DNA of 64,000 nt from Nitrospirillum viridazoti CBAmc. Lineage in GTDB: Bacteria > Pseudomonadota > Alphaproteobacteria > Azospirillales > Azospirillaceae. The stretch lies in the NCBI RefSeq assembly GCF_000730165.1, contig NZ_CP022110.1, positions 124,001 through 188,000 on the forward strand. The letters are read 5' to 3'. Made by a program: the position numbers and the translations under genes. Positions 26,345 to 33,533 of the stretch are shown here, in pieces. Position 1 is the first letter of the stretch. The number at the start of each line of letters is the position of its first letter. The notes beneath the pieces are model-generated. The model was not told the origin of the DNA. It was given only the letters and a program-made list of their open reading frames with translations, and made no database searches.

Positions 26345-27273
26345 CCTCTAAATGGTTCATATGTGTCCGGGTTCTTTTGCCAGTTGCACAAGGCATCTTC
26401 CATGACCTGCATGCCTAGATCAAGATAGTCTCCAAGTTCTATTACCCATCCATTTAATACGTCGGGCCGCAGATTTGCTTCTCGGCTTCCACCAAACAAG
26501 AGTCTAGCCCCAGCGAGAGGGCCGGTTGCACCAATGAGGTAAGGGCTCCCAGGTTCGATGTCCGCAAGGGCTAGTTTCCCAATCATAGTAAGGAAGTCAA
26601 AGCGACCCGTTCTGCCAAACGATGTCACCTGTCCCATCTGATTATATAAATGATGGAATGCCGCTTTTGGATTTCCTTTGGTCGCGTCGTGAGTTTCTTG
26701 AATAAGAAGACCATGACCTTGGTTGTGGCCAATCCATGAGACGTAGGCATTAAAAACAGCAGAAGTTCCGCGTCGTGAGTCCGGGCGTAATGTTTCGTAT
26801 TTACGATGGTTTCCAAATCGTCTGGAAACACCGTCGGATCGCAGTGATGGATAAGCGTTGGTTAGCCATTGGCGGAAGCCGTTAACGTCGCCCGAGATTC
26901 TCATCCAGGTCCAGGGCATGCTTGCATCTCCGCCCCTGTACAGAGTTCGGGCCAATTCCCACCCATCACTCAGATGCTTTCCACAGTAGGTCGCAACGAA
27001 GACGAGCCAGCAGGCTTCATCTACATCACCCTTTCGATAATTTATTACCGCCGCTTTTAATGGGTCGAATAAGGCGCTTTCGGGATTACAGCGCGCTTCG
27101 TCGAGTTTCGCTTGGCGCAGTATGTGAACATACTCGATCCGCCGGATGCTGTCGATAAACTGAGAGACAAGAGTATTTCTTCGTTCGCTGGTCGTCAGTC
27201 CATTCAACGGGCGTACTTGATAGCTCTCAAGGTCCGAAAATAGTTTCAGACGGCGGTTTTCCGCTATTCTCAT
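26341..27273 (-). CDS. Alpha-glutamyl/putrescinyl thymine pyrophosphorylase-like protein (clade 3)
   Basis: 310 residues. Blocks FDPLKAAVINYRKGDVDEAC, LVFVATYCGKHLSDGWELAR, FGNHRKYETL, and TMIGKLALADIEPGSPYLIG, with GATGPLAGARLLFGG and EDALCNWQK, match the family I know as aGPT-pyrophosphorylase clade 3. Relatives in phages act in thymine hypermodification (alpha-putrescinyl- or alpha-glutamylthymine), replacing a pyrophosphate on 5-hydroxymethyl-uracil. Whether clade 3 has that activity is not established to my knowledge. It overlaps the thymidylate-synthase-like gene by ATGA, so they must be coexpressed. Composition is markedly AT-rich. Confidence 0.75.
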   Translation of the reverse strand: MRIAENRRLKLFSDLESYQVRPLNGLTTSERRNTLVSQFIDSIRRIEYVHILRQAKLDEARCNPESALFDPLKAAVINYRKGDVDEACWLVFVATYCGKHLSDGWELARTLYRGGDASMPWTWMRISGDVNGFRQWLTNAYPSLRSDGVSRRFGNHRKYETLRPDSRRGTSAVFNAYVSWIGHNQGHGLLIQETHDATKGNPKAAFHHLYNQMGQVTSFGRTGRFDFLTMIGKLALADIEPGSPYLIGATGPLAGARLLFGGSREANLRPDVLNGWVIELGDYLDLGMQVMEDALCNWQKNPDTYEPFRG

Positions 27274-28292
27274 CGTTCACCTTCATCATATTCATCTGAT
27301 TCTAGATTCAGGTCAAGCTGATCCTGATAGAATTTATCGGACTTCTTTCTTATGTATTGATCATAAAATGAAGACTTCATGGATTTTCTCAAAAAAACAA
27401 TACGGCGTAGGTTATCTCTATTTATTGTCCCTCTGGTTACGTTATATATCTGGAGAAGTCGTATGATGTCTTTCCAGTAATCATTCACATTAATTTTGTC
27501 GACGTCAACAGAATATCCGTTTCGAATTTTTTCTTCTGCGTCTAGAGCTAACTTAAAGGAAGGCCATTGGCTTCCCATGGGCATTGGAGGCATCATTCGT
27601 TTCGTTTGCCAGTCCTCCGCCATGAAAGCTTCGGCTTTCTTCAAATCGGTATCGTATAGATGGAGACTCGCAACTGCATGCTTGTAACGGCCGAGGCGAA
27701 CACCTAGTTCACGTGCAATGAGTTCCTGTATCATCGTGAAAGCAAAGACGTCATGAGGTAGTCCTTTATAGGCGTCGTTAGATCTCATGCTTACATACAT
27801 GTGAAGAAATCCACGCCTAACAATAAACTGCATTGTGCAGGTACATGGGACGTCTTTATAAAATCCAGCAAGGTCGCCTGAATCGTATAGCTGAATCACG
27901 GCCCGTCGGGATGAAACATTCCGTTTTAGGAGGCCGACGACCTCGTGAATTTGATTGACGTTGCTCTTATTTAACAGTCTAGGACCATATCCCCCCCAAA
28001 CTATATCAGTCCCTTCTTCCGCTTCGTACCCTTTGCTAATATAATATTCAATAAACTTAAGGGAATTGCTGCCCGAGAGATACCAAAATAGTTCACCAAG
28101 AGCGCTAAAAATTCTTCCTCGATTTTCGGTGCGGCTGACCCGGGCACGTGGCTGAGTTAATTCCAGCACCACGCCAAATAGCTCTTTGTTCGCGCCCTTG
28201 CTCGGAATTGGTTCGACCTGAAGTCCATGCCGGAGAATTCGAGAAAAGACTACGCGCAGAAGGTCGTCAAATGTCTTCCTGCGAATATGCAT
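27270..28292 (-). CDS. Thymidylate-synthase-fold (hydroxymethylase-like) protein
   Basis: 340 residues of the thymidylate synthase/dCMP-hydroxymethylase fold. The nucleophile Cys is in DVPCTCTMQF (about residue 148), the phosphate-binding block is MRSNDAYKGLPHDVFAF, and the nucleotide-binding HLYDTD follows. In normal thymidylate synthases the block is RSxDxxLGxPFNI; here the Asn that reads the uracil ring is Asp (PHDV), a change associated with dCMP-type substrates. A C-terminal extension of about 60 charged residues is unusual. ATG 28292 is used because an in-frame TGA lies just upstream. It overlaps the aGPT-like gene, suggesting production of a modified deoxynucleotide. Confidence 0.85.
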   Translation of the reverse strand: MHIRRKTFDDLLRVVFSRILRHGLQVEPIPSKGANKELFGVVLELTQPRARVSRTENRGRIFSALGELFWYLSGSNSLKFIEYYISKGYEAEEGTDIVWGGYGPRLLNKSNVNQIHEVVGLLKRNVSSRRAVIQLYDSGDLAGFYKDVPCTCTMQFIVRRGFLHMYVSMRSNDAYKGLPHDVFAFTMIQELIARELGVRLGRYKHAVASLHLYDTDLKKAEAFMAEDWQTKRMMPPMPMGSQWPSFKLALDAEEKIRNGYSVDVDKINVNDYWKDIIRLLQIYNVTRGTINRDNLRRIVFLRKSMKSSFYDQYIRKKSDKFYQDQLDLNLESDEYDEGER

Positions 28293-28305
28293 TACGAAAC
28301 CATTA

Positions 28306-28348
28306 TCAGATGTTTCCAGAGATATTCATATCATAGGTTGCCTCCTTT
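28306..28348 (-). promoter_or_regulatory. Strong Shine-Dalgarno followed by a minimal leader frame
   Basis: AAAGGAGG (complement of 28341-28348) precedes ATG ATA TGA starting at 28334, in the same frame as the thymidylate-synthase-like gene. A second ATG at 28329 opens a 7-codon frame (MNISGNI) ending at 28306, 14 bases before the gene's ATG. The best ribosome site of the operon therefore leads into stops rather than into the gene. Confidence 0.5.
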
Positions 28349-28533
28349 CTAAATTGATATATCGGTGGCACGCATGAAGCGCCGAAGTGCCTGATTTAGG
28401 TGTGCAGTGCCGTCGTTCCATATCTACGTAAAATAGACCGCACCAAGTGAAATAACAATTGCCGGTTTATAAAATGATATCGGAGAAGGGAGGTGAGTAA
28501 TTTCCGTCGCAATCAAATATATATTACATAATA

Positions 28534-30513
28534 ATGATTAATTATATTCCATCACACTTGGCAGACGTTCTTGATGGACCAACGCATGACATGCTAGAAG
28601 CGACACCCCTCCGTGGCAATTCTGCAAGTAGCTCGTTTCTGCAGATACACCGCGGTGTAAATATGACCTACCTTCCCCTAAGGCTACTAGAAAACATGGG
28701 TCCTAAAGCGCTCCCCCCCGGCCCCCTTCAGGTCGCCGCACGAGAGGCTCTCGAAAAGACCTTGTTGGGGCGGGGGCAACGGCCATCTCCAATCCAGATG
28801 GATGCACTGCACGACCTCTTGGATATCATGTGCATGATGGCCGAAGGGCGGACCCAGCCTTCCTATTACCTTTCTTCCCTAGATCCGGGCCTAGGAAAGA
28901 CGACGGCTGTGGTGTCATTCCTGAAGGCGCTTTGCGCTAGCGACCAGCACCGTCACGTCTCCGCCTTGGTTTGCCTGGCTCGGCGAGAGGAAATCAGGGA
29001 TGTGATCGAAGGCTCCGGGCTTTCGTCAGATGAGTTCGCCGTATTGGCGGGGAAGGCCTCCGAGGGCCCGCAAAGTGCGCGGTGGGTTGACTTAGATGGT
29101 CTGGGCGGCGTGGCACCAGACAAGGCCCGTGTCTTGTTCACCACTCAGGCTATGGTCAAGCATCGGTGTAAGCGTAGCCCGTTCGAAGACGTTTCCGCCT
29201 TCCAATACCGGGGAGAACTTCGGCAGGTCCGCATCTGGGATGAATCATTCGAGATCGCGGAAGGCATCACGATGGACCACGATGCTATAGCTGAACTGTT
29301 CCGGTCCCTGCGTGTCCTCAACCCCGAAGCCACAAAGGCCTTGCTGGGCTTGCACCGTGAATTGGAGGATGCGCCGGATGGGACTATCCACGAACTGCCC
29401 GACTTGGCCTCGCCTTTCGGTCTTCAGTTAGTAGATGCGCTGGACCATCACGGGAGTGCCTTGTCTCCGGAGAAGCTGGAGACGCTTTACCATTTGGTGG
29501 CGCTGTCTTCCCAGACCTGTGTCGTCCGCCACTTCCAGGGGCGCCGCTACCTCATCGGCAAGGCCACGCCCATTCCCGGAGACCTGGCGCCCGTTGTCAT
29601 CCTGGATGCCTCGGGACGGGTGCGGCAAACCTACACATTGTGGGAACGACATCGGCGGACCCTGGTGCGCTTGAAGGCGGCGGCCAAGGACTACAGCCGC
29701 CTTACCATCCACCATTGGTTCAAGGGTGGCGGTCGGGAAACCATTCGTGACGACATCTCCCGCTACGCTGATGCCGTGGCTGCGGCGATCAACACCAAGC
29801 CGGACCAGGAATGGCTGGTGGTTCACCATAAGCCCCGCGACGAGGAAACGGACCTTGCCGAGGCAGTGCTGAGCGGCCTTGAAGGAAACCTGAATCGCGT
29901 CCGATTTCTGACTTGGGGGCGCCATCATGGCACCAACGAATATGCCGACATTCCTAACGTGGTCCTGGTCGGGGCCTTGTATCAACGGGATATAGACCAC
30001 GAAGCCCGTTGGCACGCCTGTTCGGAGATCGCCCCCGGCCAGCAACGATGTTCGGAGGAAGACCGGCTCGCGGTGGAGGAAGGTGAGTTTCGACACATGG
30101 TGCTTCAGGCGCTATGTCGTGTGGTGGTGCGGAAGAATGAAGGCGGAACCTGCGCGCCCTGCACCGCATATGTAATCGCCAAGAAAGGGGATGTCGTTCG
30201 GAGCCTTAAGGAGGCCTTTCCGGGCGCTGCAATCGTTCCGTGGCACCCCGAGACCGTGGAACCATCCGGTCGGGTGGCTGAAGCTTTGGAGATCATCCGG
30301 GCATGGCTGGACGCGGGTGTTCCGGACCTTCTTCCTTTCAAGTCGGTGGCCCGGACCATGGGCATTCAGCCACGCACCTTCCGGGACAATGTCCGACAGC
30401 ATCCTTTATTCATGTCCCGCCTCGCTGCCCTTGGGGTTGAGGAAGCGGGCGGTGGCGGTGTTCGCAAGACCGGCTTCGCCAGGATCGCCATGGAGGCGGA
30501 TCGGGCCGCCTGA
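28534..30513 (+). CDS. Large P-loop ATPase/helicase-like island protein
   Basis: 659 residues (shorter if the ATG at 28663 is the start). Walker A is LDPGLGKTTAVVSFLKAL at about residue 115, and a Walker-B-like WDESFEI lies near residue 238. Later segments, such as VVIRKNEG-like strands and a C-terminal helical DNA-binding-type tail (FKSVARTMGIQPRTFRDNVRQHP), suggest an SF2-type helicase or DNA-stimulated ATPase. I cannot assign a named family. The 14-bp palindrome TACACCGCGGTGTA (28646-28659) sits four bases before the ATG at 28663. It diverges from the thymidylate-synthase-like/aGPT pair and fills the tRNA-proximal end of the island. Confidence 0.8.
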   Translation: MINYIPSHLADVLDGPTHDMLEATPLRGNSASSSFLQIHRGVNMTYLPLRLLENMGPKALPPGPLQVAAREALEKTLLGRGQRPSPIQMDALHDLLDIMCMMAEGRTQPSYYLSSLDPGLGKTTAVVSFLKALCASDQHRHVSALVCLARREEIRDVIEGSGLSSDEFAVLAGKASEGPQSARWVDLDGLGGVAPDKARVLFTTQAMVKHRCKRSPFEDVSAFQYRGELRQVRIWDESFEIAEGITMDHDAIAELFRSLRVLNPEATKALLGLHRELEDAPDGTIHELPDLASPFGLQLVDALDHHGSALSPEKLETLYHLVALSSQTCVVRHFQGRRYLIGKATPIPGDLAPVVILDASGRVRQTYTLWERHRRTLVRLKAAAKDYSRLTIHHWFKGGGRETIRDDISRYADAVAAAINTKPDQEWLVVHHKPRDEETDLAEAVLSGLEGNLNRVRFLTWGRHHGTNEYADIPNVVLVGALYQRDIDHEARWHACSEIAPGQQRCSEEDRLAVEEGEFRHMVLQALCRVVVRKNEGGTCAPCTAYVIAKKGDVVRSLKEAFPGAAIVPWHPETVEPSGRVAEALEIIRAWLDAGVPDLLPFKSVARTMGIQPRTFRDNVRQHPLFMSRLAALGVEEAGGGGVRKTGFARIAMEADRAA

Positions 30514-30637
30514 CGGGCGTATGCGTGACCGCAGCATGGTCCGGATGTGACCTAACGTGGGACACCCCGGTAGATGCCATCGGGGGGCGCTGCGACTCGG
30601 GATGAAAAATCTTCGGCGCGGCCGCGTTCCGTGGCGG

Positions 30638-30672
30638 CCTGGTACATAACCTGGTACACGGACCTGGTACAC
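30638..30672 (+). promoter_or_regulatory. Right arm-type integrase sites
   Basis: Three copies, CCTGGTACAT (30638), CCTGGTACAC (30650) and CCTGGTACAC (30663), spaced 12-13 bases, about 40 bases inside the right att repeat. The regular spacing is typical of tyrosine-recombinase arm sites. Confidence 0.7.
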
Positions 30673-30709
30673 ACGATGTCGTGGGGCATCGTCTAAGTTA
30701 TTGATTTAT

Positions 30710-30743
30710 ATGGCGATGTGGGAAATGGTGTCCCCGGCGGGAT
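30710..30743 (+). repeat. Right attachment repeat (att) overlapping tRNA-Arg
   Basis: 34-bp perfect match to 21533-21566. Positions 30726-30743 are the 3' end of the intact tRNA. Confidence 0.93.
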
Positions 30744-30802
30744 TCGAACCCACGGCCCCAGGATTAGGAATCCTGTGCTCTATCCTGCTGAGCTACGGAG
30801 AC
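30726..30802 (-). tRNA. tRNA-Arg (anticodon CCU)
   Basis: 77 bases with encoded CCA. The acceptor stem GTCTCCG pairs with CGGGGAC; anticodon stem CAGGA/TCCTG encloses the loop TTCCTAA, giving anticodon CCT; the T-loop GGTTCGAATCC is canonical. The 3' 18 bases are shared with the left att copy at 21549-21566, marking it as the integration target of the island. Confidence 0.95.
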
Positions 30803-30812
30803 GCCGGGGCGG

Positions 30813-30841
30813 GTTATAGCAGGTTTGGGCGGCTTGCACAG
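30813..30841 (-). promoter_or_regulatory. Candidate promoter of tRNA-Arg
   Basis: On the minus strand, CTGTGC and TATAAC (complement of 30813-30818) are separated by 17 bases, with the -10 element 10 bases from the tRNA 5' end. The -35 match is weak. Confidence 0.45.
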
Positions 30842-30888
30842 CCCCGGGGCGCGCAAGGCTCAGGCGTCCGGAATTCAATCAGATTCAA

Positions 30889-31359
30889 TCAGCCGACCAG
30901 CAGGCTGACGATCAGGACCTCATCCACCAGGGGCTTGCCCACGGCCTCGTTGGCCACTTCCATGATGCGGCCCTTCAGGGCCTGGACATCGGCGGTGTTC
31001 AGGCGGTTACGGGTCAGGTGGTCGACGGTCAGTGCCTCGGTCAGCTCGCCATTGATGCGGGGCTTGAGGTTGGTGACCAAGTCCACGTCCTCATTCAGAT
31101 GCTTGCTCATGCGCACGACCAGCATCACCTGCAGCCGGACGTAGGAGAAGCGGTCCTTCCCCGGCAGCAGCATGGGGTTCATCTTGATCTTGCGCAGCAC
31201 CTCCGGATCTTCCGACTTCTGGCCGCCGCCCTCGCCGGCCCAGGCCGCCTGCGGCAGGGCCGTGCCGGCCGCCAGTGCCAGGAGGGCGCCGGCCAGCACC
31301 CCGCGCAGCATGGCACTGCGGCGGCGATCACAGGGCAGGCGTTCGTCGTCGCGGGTCAT
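30889..31359 (-). CDS. FliL-like exported protein
   Basis: 156 residues. An Arg-rich start (DRRRSAMLRG) leads into a hydrophobic segment (VLAGALLALAAGTALPQAAWA), a signal peptide with possible twin-arginine character. The mature region SYVRLQVMLVVRMSKHLNEDV, PRINGELTEALTV and KGRIMEVANEAVG with VDEVLIVSLLVG has the strand-helix pattern of FliL-type domains. No flagellar gene is adjacent, so a flagellar role is uncertain. ATG 31311 is an alternative start just before the hydrophobic core. Confidence 0.7.
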   Translation of the reverse strand: MTRDDERLPCDRRRSAMLRGVLAGALLALAAGTALPQAAWAGEGGGQKSEDPEVLRKIKMNPMLLPGKDRFSYVRLQVMLVVRMSKHLNEDVDLVTNLKPRINGELTEALTVDHLTRNRLNTADVQALKGRIMEVANEAVGKPLVDEVLIVSLLVG

Positions 31360-31476
31360 TCCGGGGCGAGTTCCTATAGCCAGCCGCGAGGCTGGAATCG
31401 GGGTGAATACTGGGACGGCAACGGTTCACGGTTCAAAACCGGGCGGGTTATTTAGTCTAGCACGGCCGTTCCAAGG

Positions 31477-31538
31477 GAAAGCCTGAGTCTTGTCCCGCCT
31501 GGTATGCGAGATACTAGGACAGGTTCCTTAAGGCTTTC
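31477..31538. other. Candidate structured RNA or leader element
   Basis: An outer stem GAAAGCCT (31477-31484)/AGGCTTTC (31531-31538) encloses an inner hairpin with stem CCTGGTAT/ATACTAGG around GCGAG (one G-U pair). It lies in the 353-bp gap between the FliL-like gene and the membrane protein gene; strand and function cannot be told. Confidence 0.3.
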
Positions 31539-31645
31539 TTAGCGGGTGAACCTATCCGAAAGGCGTGGATTGGCGCCCGTATGGCGGATGTGCCAAGGCC
31601 CGACTCGGGAAAAAAAGACGCCCGGAACGATCTGGTCGATTAAAA

Positions 31646-31699
31646 GTCAGGTTGACCTGACACGAAAACGGAGTCATGTTTACCTGACAAAACGTCAGG
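31646..31699 (+). promoter_or_regulatory. Two operator-like palindromes upstream of the membrane protein/XRE pair
   Basis: GTCAGGTTGACCTGAC (31646-31661) is a perfect 16-bp palindrome. CCTGAC (31683-31688) and GTCAGG (31694-31699) form a second dyad with the same half-site. The first contains a TTGACC that may be a -35. Shared half-sites suggest autoregulation by the downstream XRE protein. Confidence 0.6.
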
Positions 31700-31712
31700 A
31701 GATCATGACATC

Positions 31713-32108
31713 ATGTCCGTCGCCGTTCTCTTCCCGCCCGCCTCCCGGCGCTATATCCTCACTTCGGTCGTCACCGCGGTCCTCTACGTCCTGTCCATCA
31801 AGGTCATCAGCTGGGGCCAATCGCAGCTGGACGGGCCCTTGCTGTGGGCGGCGATCCTGGTGCCGGTGGGCTGCATCGCCGTGCAGCTGTGGGCGACGCT
31901 CAGGCTTATGACCCAGGTGGATGAGTTCATGCGGGCGCTGCTGGCCAGGCGCTTCATCATCGCCGCCTGCCTGGCCTTCATCGTCGCCAGCGCCTGGGGC
32001 TTCCTGGAAACCTTCGCGCGGGTGGACCACCTGCCGGGCTACATGGTCTACGCCATCTTCTGGGTGGCCTTCTGCATCGTCTCGCCCTTCATCCGGAGTA
32101 CGCGCTGA
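31713..32108 (+). CDS. Four-helix membrane protein cotranscribed with an XRE regulator
   Basis: 131 residues with four hydrophobic segments: about 15-33, 45-65, 80-98 and 107-124. It resembles small membrane proteins that are encoded just upstream of short XRE regulators in many bacteria, where the membrane protein may sense a signal. The stop overlaps the regulator start as TGATG. No catalytic motif is seen. Confidence 0.75.
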   Translation: MSVAVLFPPASRRYILTSVVTAVLYVLSIKVISWGQSQLDGPLLWAAILVPVGCIAVQLWATLRLMTQVDEFMRALLARRFIIAACLAFIVASAWGFLETFARVDHLPGYMVYAIFWVAFCIVSPFIRSTR

Positions 32109-32314
32109 TGCGGAACACGTTGAAGGTTTTGCGGGCCGAGCGTGGCTGGACGCAGAACGATCTGGGCGAGCGGCTGGGCGTGTCCCGCCAGGCAGTGAAC
32201 GCCCTGGAGACGGAGAAGCACGACCCGTCGCTGGACCTGGCCTATCGCATCGCCGCGCTGTTCGGCCTGCCGGTGGAGGCGATCTTCACCAATCCCCACC
32301 GGCCAGCGGCATGA
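32108..32314 (+). CDS. Short XRE-family transcriptional regulator
   Basis: 68 residues, essentially one Cro/cI helix-turn-helix: LKVLRAERGWTQNDLGERLGVSRQAVNALETEKHDPSLDLA, with AALFGLPVEAIFTNP. This single-domain class regulates its own operon. The palindromes upstream of the preceding gene are its likely sites. Translational overlap with the membrane protein implies fixed stoichiometry. Confidence 0.92.
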   Translation: MRNTLKVLRAERGWTQNDLGERLGVSRQAVNALETEKHDPSLDLAYRIAALFGLPVEAIFTNPHRPAA

Positions 32315-32330
32315 GCTTCATGCCGTTGTA

Positions 32331-32346
32331 GGCCCCGACCGGGGCC
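32331..32346 (+). terminator. Hairpin after the XRE gene
   Basis: GGCCCCGACCGGGGCC, a perfect 7-bp stem with a 2-base centre, followed after 8 bases by TTTT. Weak T-tract, so a tentative terminator. Confidence 0.4.
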
Positions 32347-32430
32347 GCCGGAGTTTTGCGGGGAGCGGTAGCGGACTGCAAAACGAGGACAAGGCCAGCG
32401 GCCGGATGGCCGCGCCCGCCGCTTGAGGGA

Positions 32431-33282
32431 TTACTCAAACAATCCCGCCTGGTAATCGCGGATGGCGGCGATGATCTCTTCCCGGGTGTTCATGACGAAG
32501 GGGCCGTGGGCCACCACCGGTTCGGCGATGGGCTCGCCATGGCCGAACAGCAGCACCGCGTCTTCCTGCGCCGTGATCTCGACCGCGTCGCCCTCCAGGC
32601 TCAGTTCCGCCAGCTGATGGGCGGGGGCGGTGCCGCCGCCCACGGCGATCGCGCCGCGCACGACGTACAGGAAGACAGTGCGGCCGGCGGCGCCGTCAAA
32701 GCGCACGATACCGCCGGCGGCCAAGGTCACCGTGCTCATGAACACGTTGGTCAGTGAGGTGATGGGGCCGCTCACCCCGCCCCAGTTCCCGGAGATGAGG
32801 TTGACGGTGCCGCGCCCGTCGGGGGTGGGCAGGGCCGGGATGGCGTCGCGCTGCAGGCCGGTGTAGCCGGGCGCCGCGAACTTCAGCCGCGCCGGCAGGT
32901 TCACCCACAGCTGCAATATCTCCAGCGGCCCGCCCTTGCGGCGGAATTCGGCCGGCGACAGCTCCGAATGCACCACGCCGCGCCCCGCCGTCATCCATTG
33001 CACGCCGCCGGCCCTGATAACGCTTTCATGGCCGGCGCTGTCGGCGTGCGTCAGCTCCCCCTCCAGGATGAAGGTCACCGTCTCGAAACCCCGGTGGGGG
33101 TGGGGGCCGAAGGGCAGGCCGCCGTTATTGGGCGGATAGACCTGCGGCCCATGGTGGTTCAGGAACAGGAAGGGACTCAGCTGCGGCAGGGCCGGGCCCG
33201 GCAGGGGGCGGCGCGTCGTCAGGTCCGCGATGTCGTCGCGATAGGCCGGGTGCAGGCGTTTCAGGGTCTTCAGCGGGCTCAT
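32431..33282 (-). CDS. Pirin family protein
   Basis: 283 residues of the bicupin pirin fold. The N-terminal cupin metal motif is GPHPHRGFETVTFILEGELTHADS (His-His...His/Glu), about residues 58-80. ITAGRGVVHSE, typical of the family, follows. Some bacterial pirins have quercetinase activity, others act as redox or metabolic regulators; the substrate is not readable. The start ATG 33282 follows GGAGGGA. Confidence 0.92.
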   Translation of the reverse strand: MSPLKTLKRLHPAYRDDIADLTTRRPLPGPALPQLSPFLFLNHHGPQVYPPNNGGLPFGPHPHRGFETVTFILEGELTHADSAGHESVIRAGGVQWMTAGRGVVHSELSPAEFRRKGGPLEILQLWVNLPARLKFAAPGYTGLQRDAIPALPTPDGRGTVNLISGNWGGVSGPITSLTNVFMSTVTLAAGGIVRFDGAAGRTVFLYVVRGAIAVGGGTAPAHQLAELSLEGDAVEITAQEDAVLLFGHGEPIAEPVVAHGPFVMNTREEIIAAIRDYQAGLFE

Positions 33283-33481
33283 CGGCCGGTCCCTCCAGGG
33301 CAAATCTCACCGGGGCGCGGCATCGGCGCACCCGTCATCATCCTACATCTAAGCGGTGGCGGGCCCGCGCGATAGGGCATAGCGGCGGCACGGACTGTTG
33401 CTGTGCCGGAACGATGGACCATGGCGGCACCGGGAGCCGGGGCGGGGAGTTTTCGGGTTGACCCAGGCCTGGGCATGGCTG

Positions 33482-33497
33482 ATGGTACCGCTATCAT
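33482..33497. promoter_or_regulatory. LacI-type operator candidate upstream of the GH31 gene
   Basis: ATGGTACCGCTATCAT is palindromic apart from one pair and resembles carbohydrate LacI-family operators of the ATGGTANCGNTACCAT type. It lies 36 bases before the start codon, with TTGACC at 33458-33463 as a possible -35. No LacI gene is in the window. Confidence 0.5.
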
Positions 33498-33533
33498 ATG
33501 ATTTATAAGAATCCTCCAGGGGGAAGACCGACC

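Larger units (their letters stand above)
21533..30743. mobile_element. 9.2-kb integrative element in tRNA-Arg(CCU)
   Basis: Bounded by identical 34-bp direct repeats (21533-21566 and 30710-30743). The right copy overlaps the 3' 18 bases of tRNA-Arg, so the island restored the tRNA end on integration. It contains a tyrosine integrase beside the left repeat, repeated arm-type sites inside both ends, a serine recombinase, a HigBA-type operon, a thymidylate-synthase-like/aGPT-pyrophosphorylase-like pair, a large ATPase and small hypothetical genes. GC content falls clearly between about 25.9 and 28.7 kb. There are no replication or conjugation genes, so it is an integrative, probably non-self-transmissible element. 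Confidence 0.92.
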
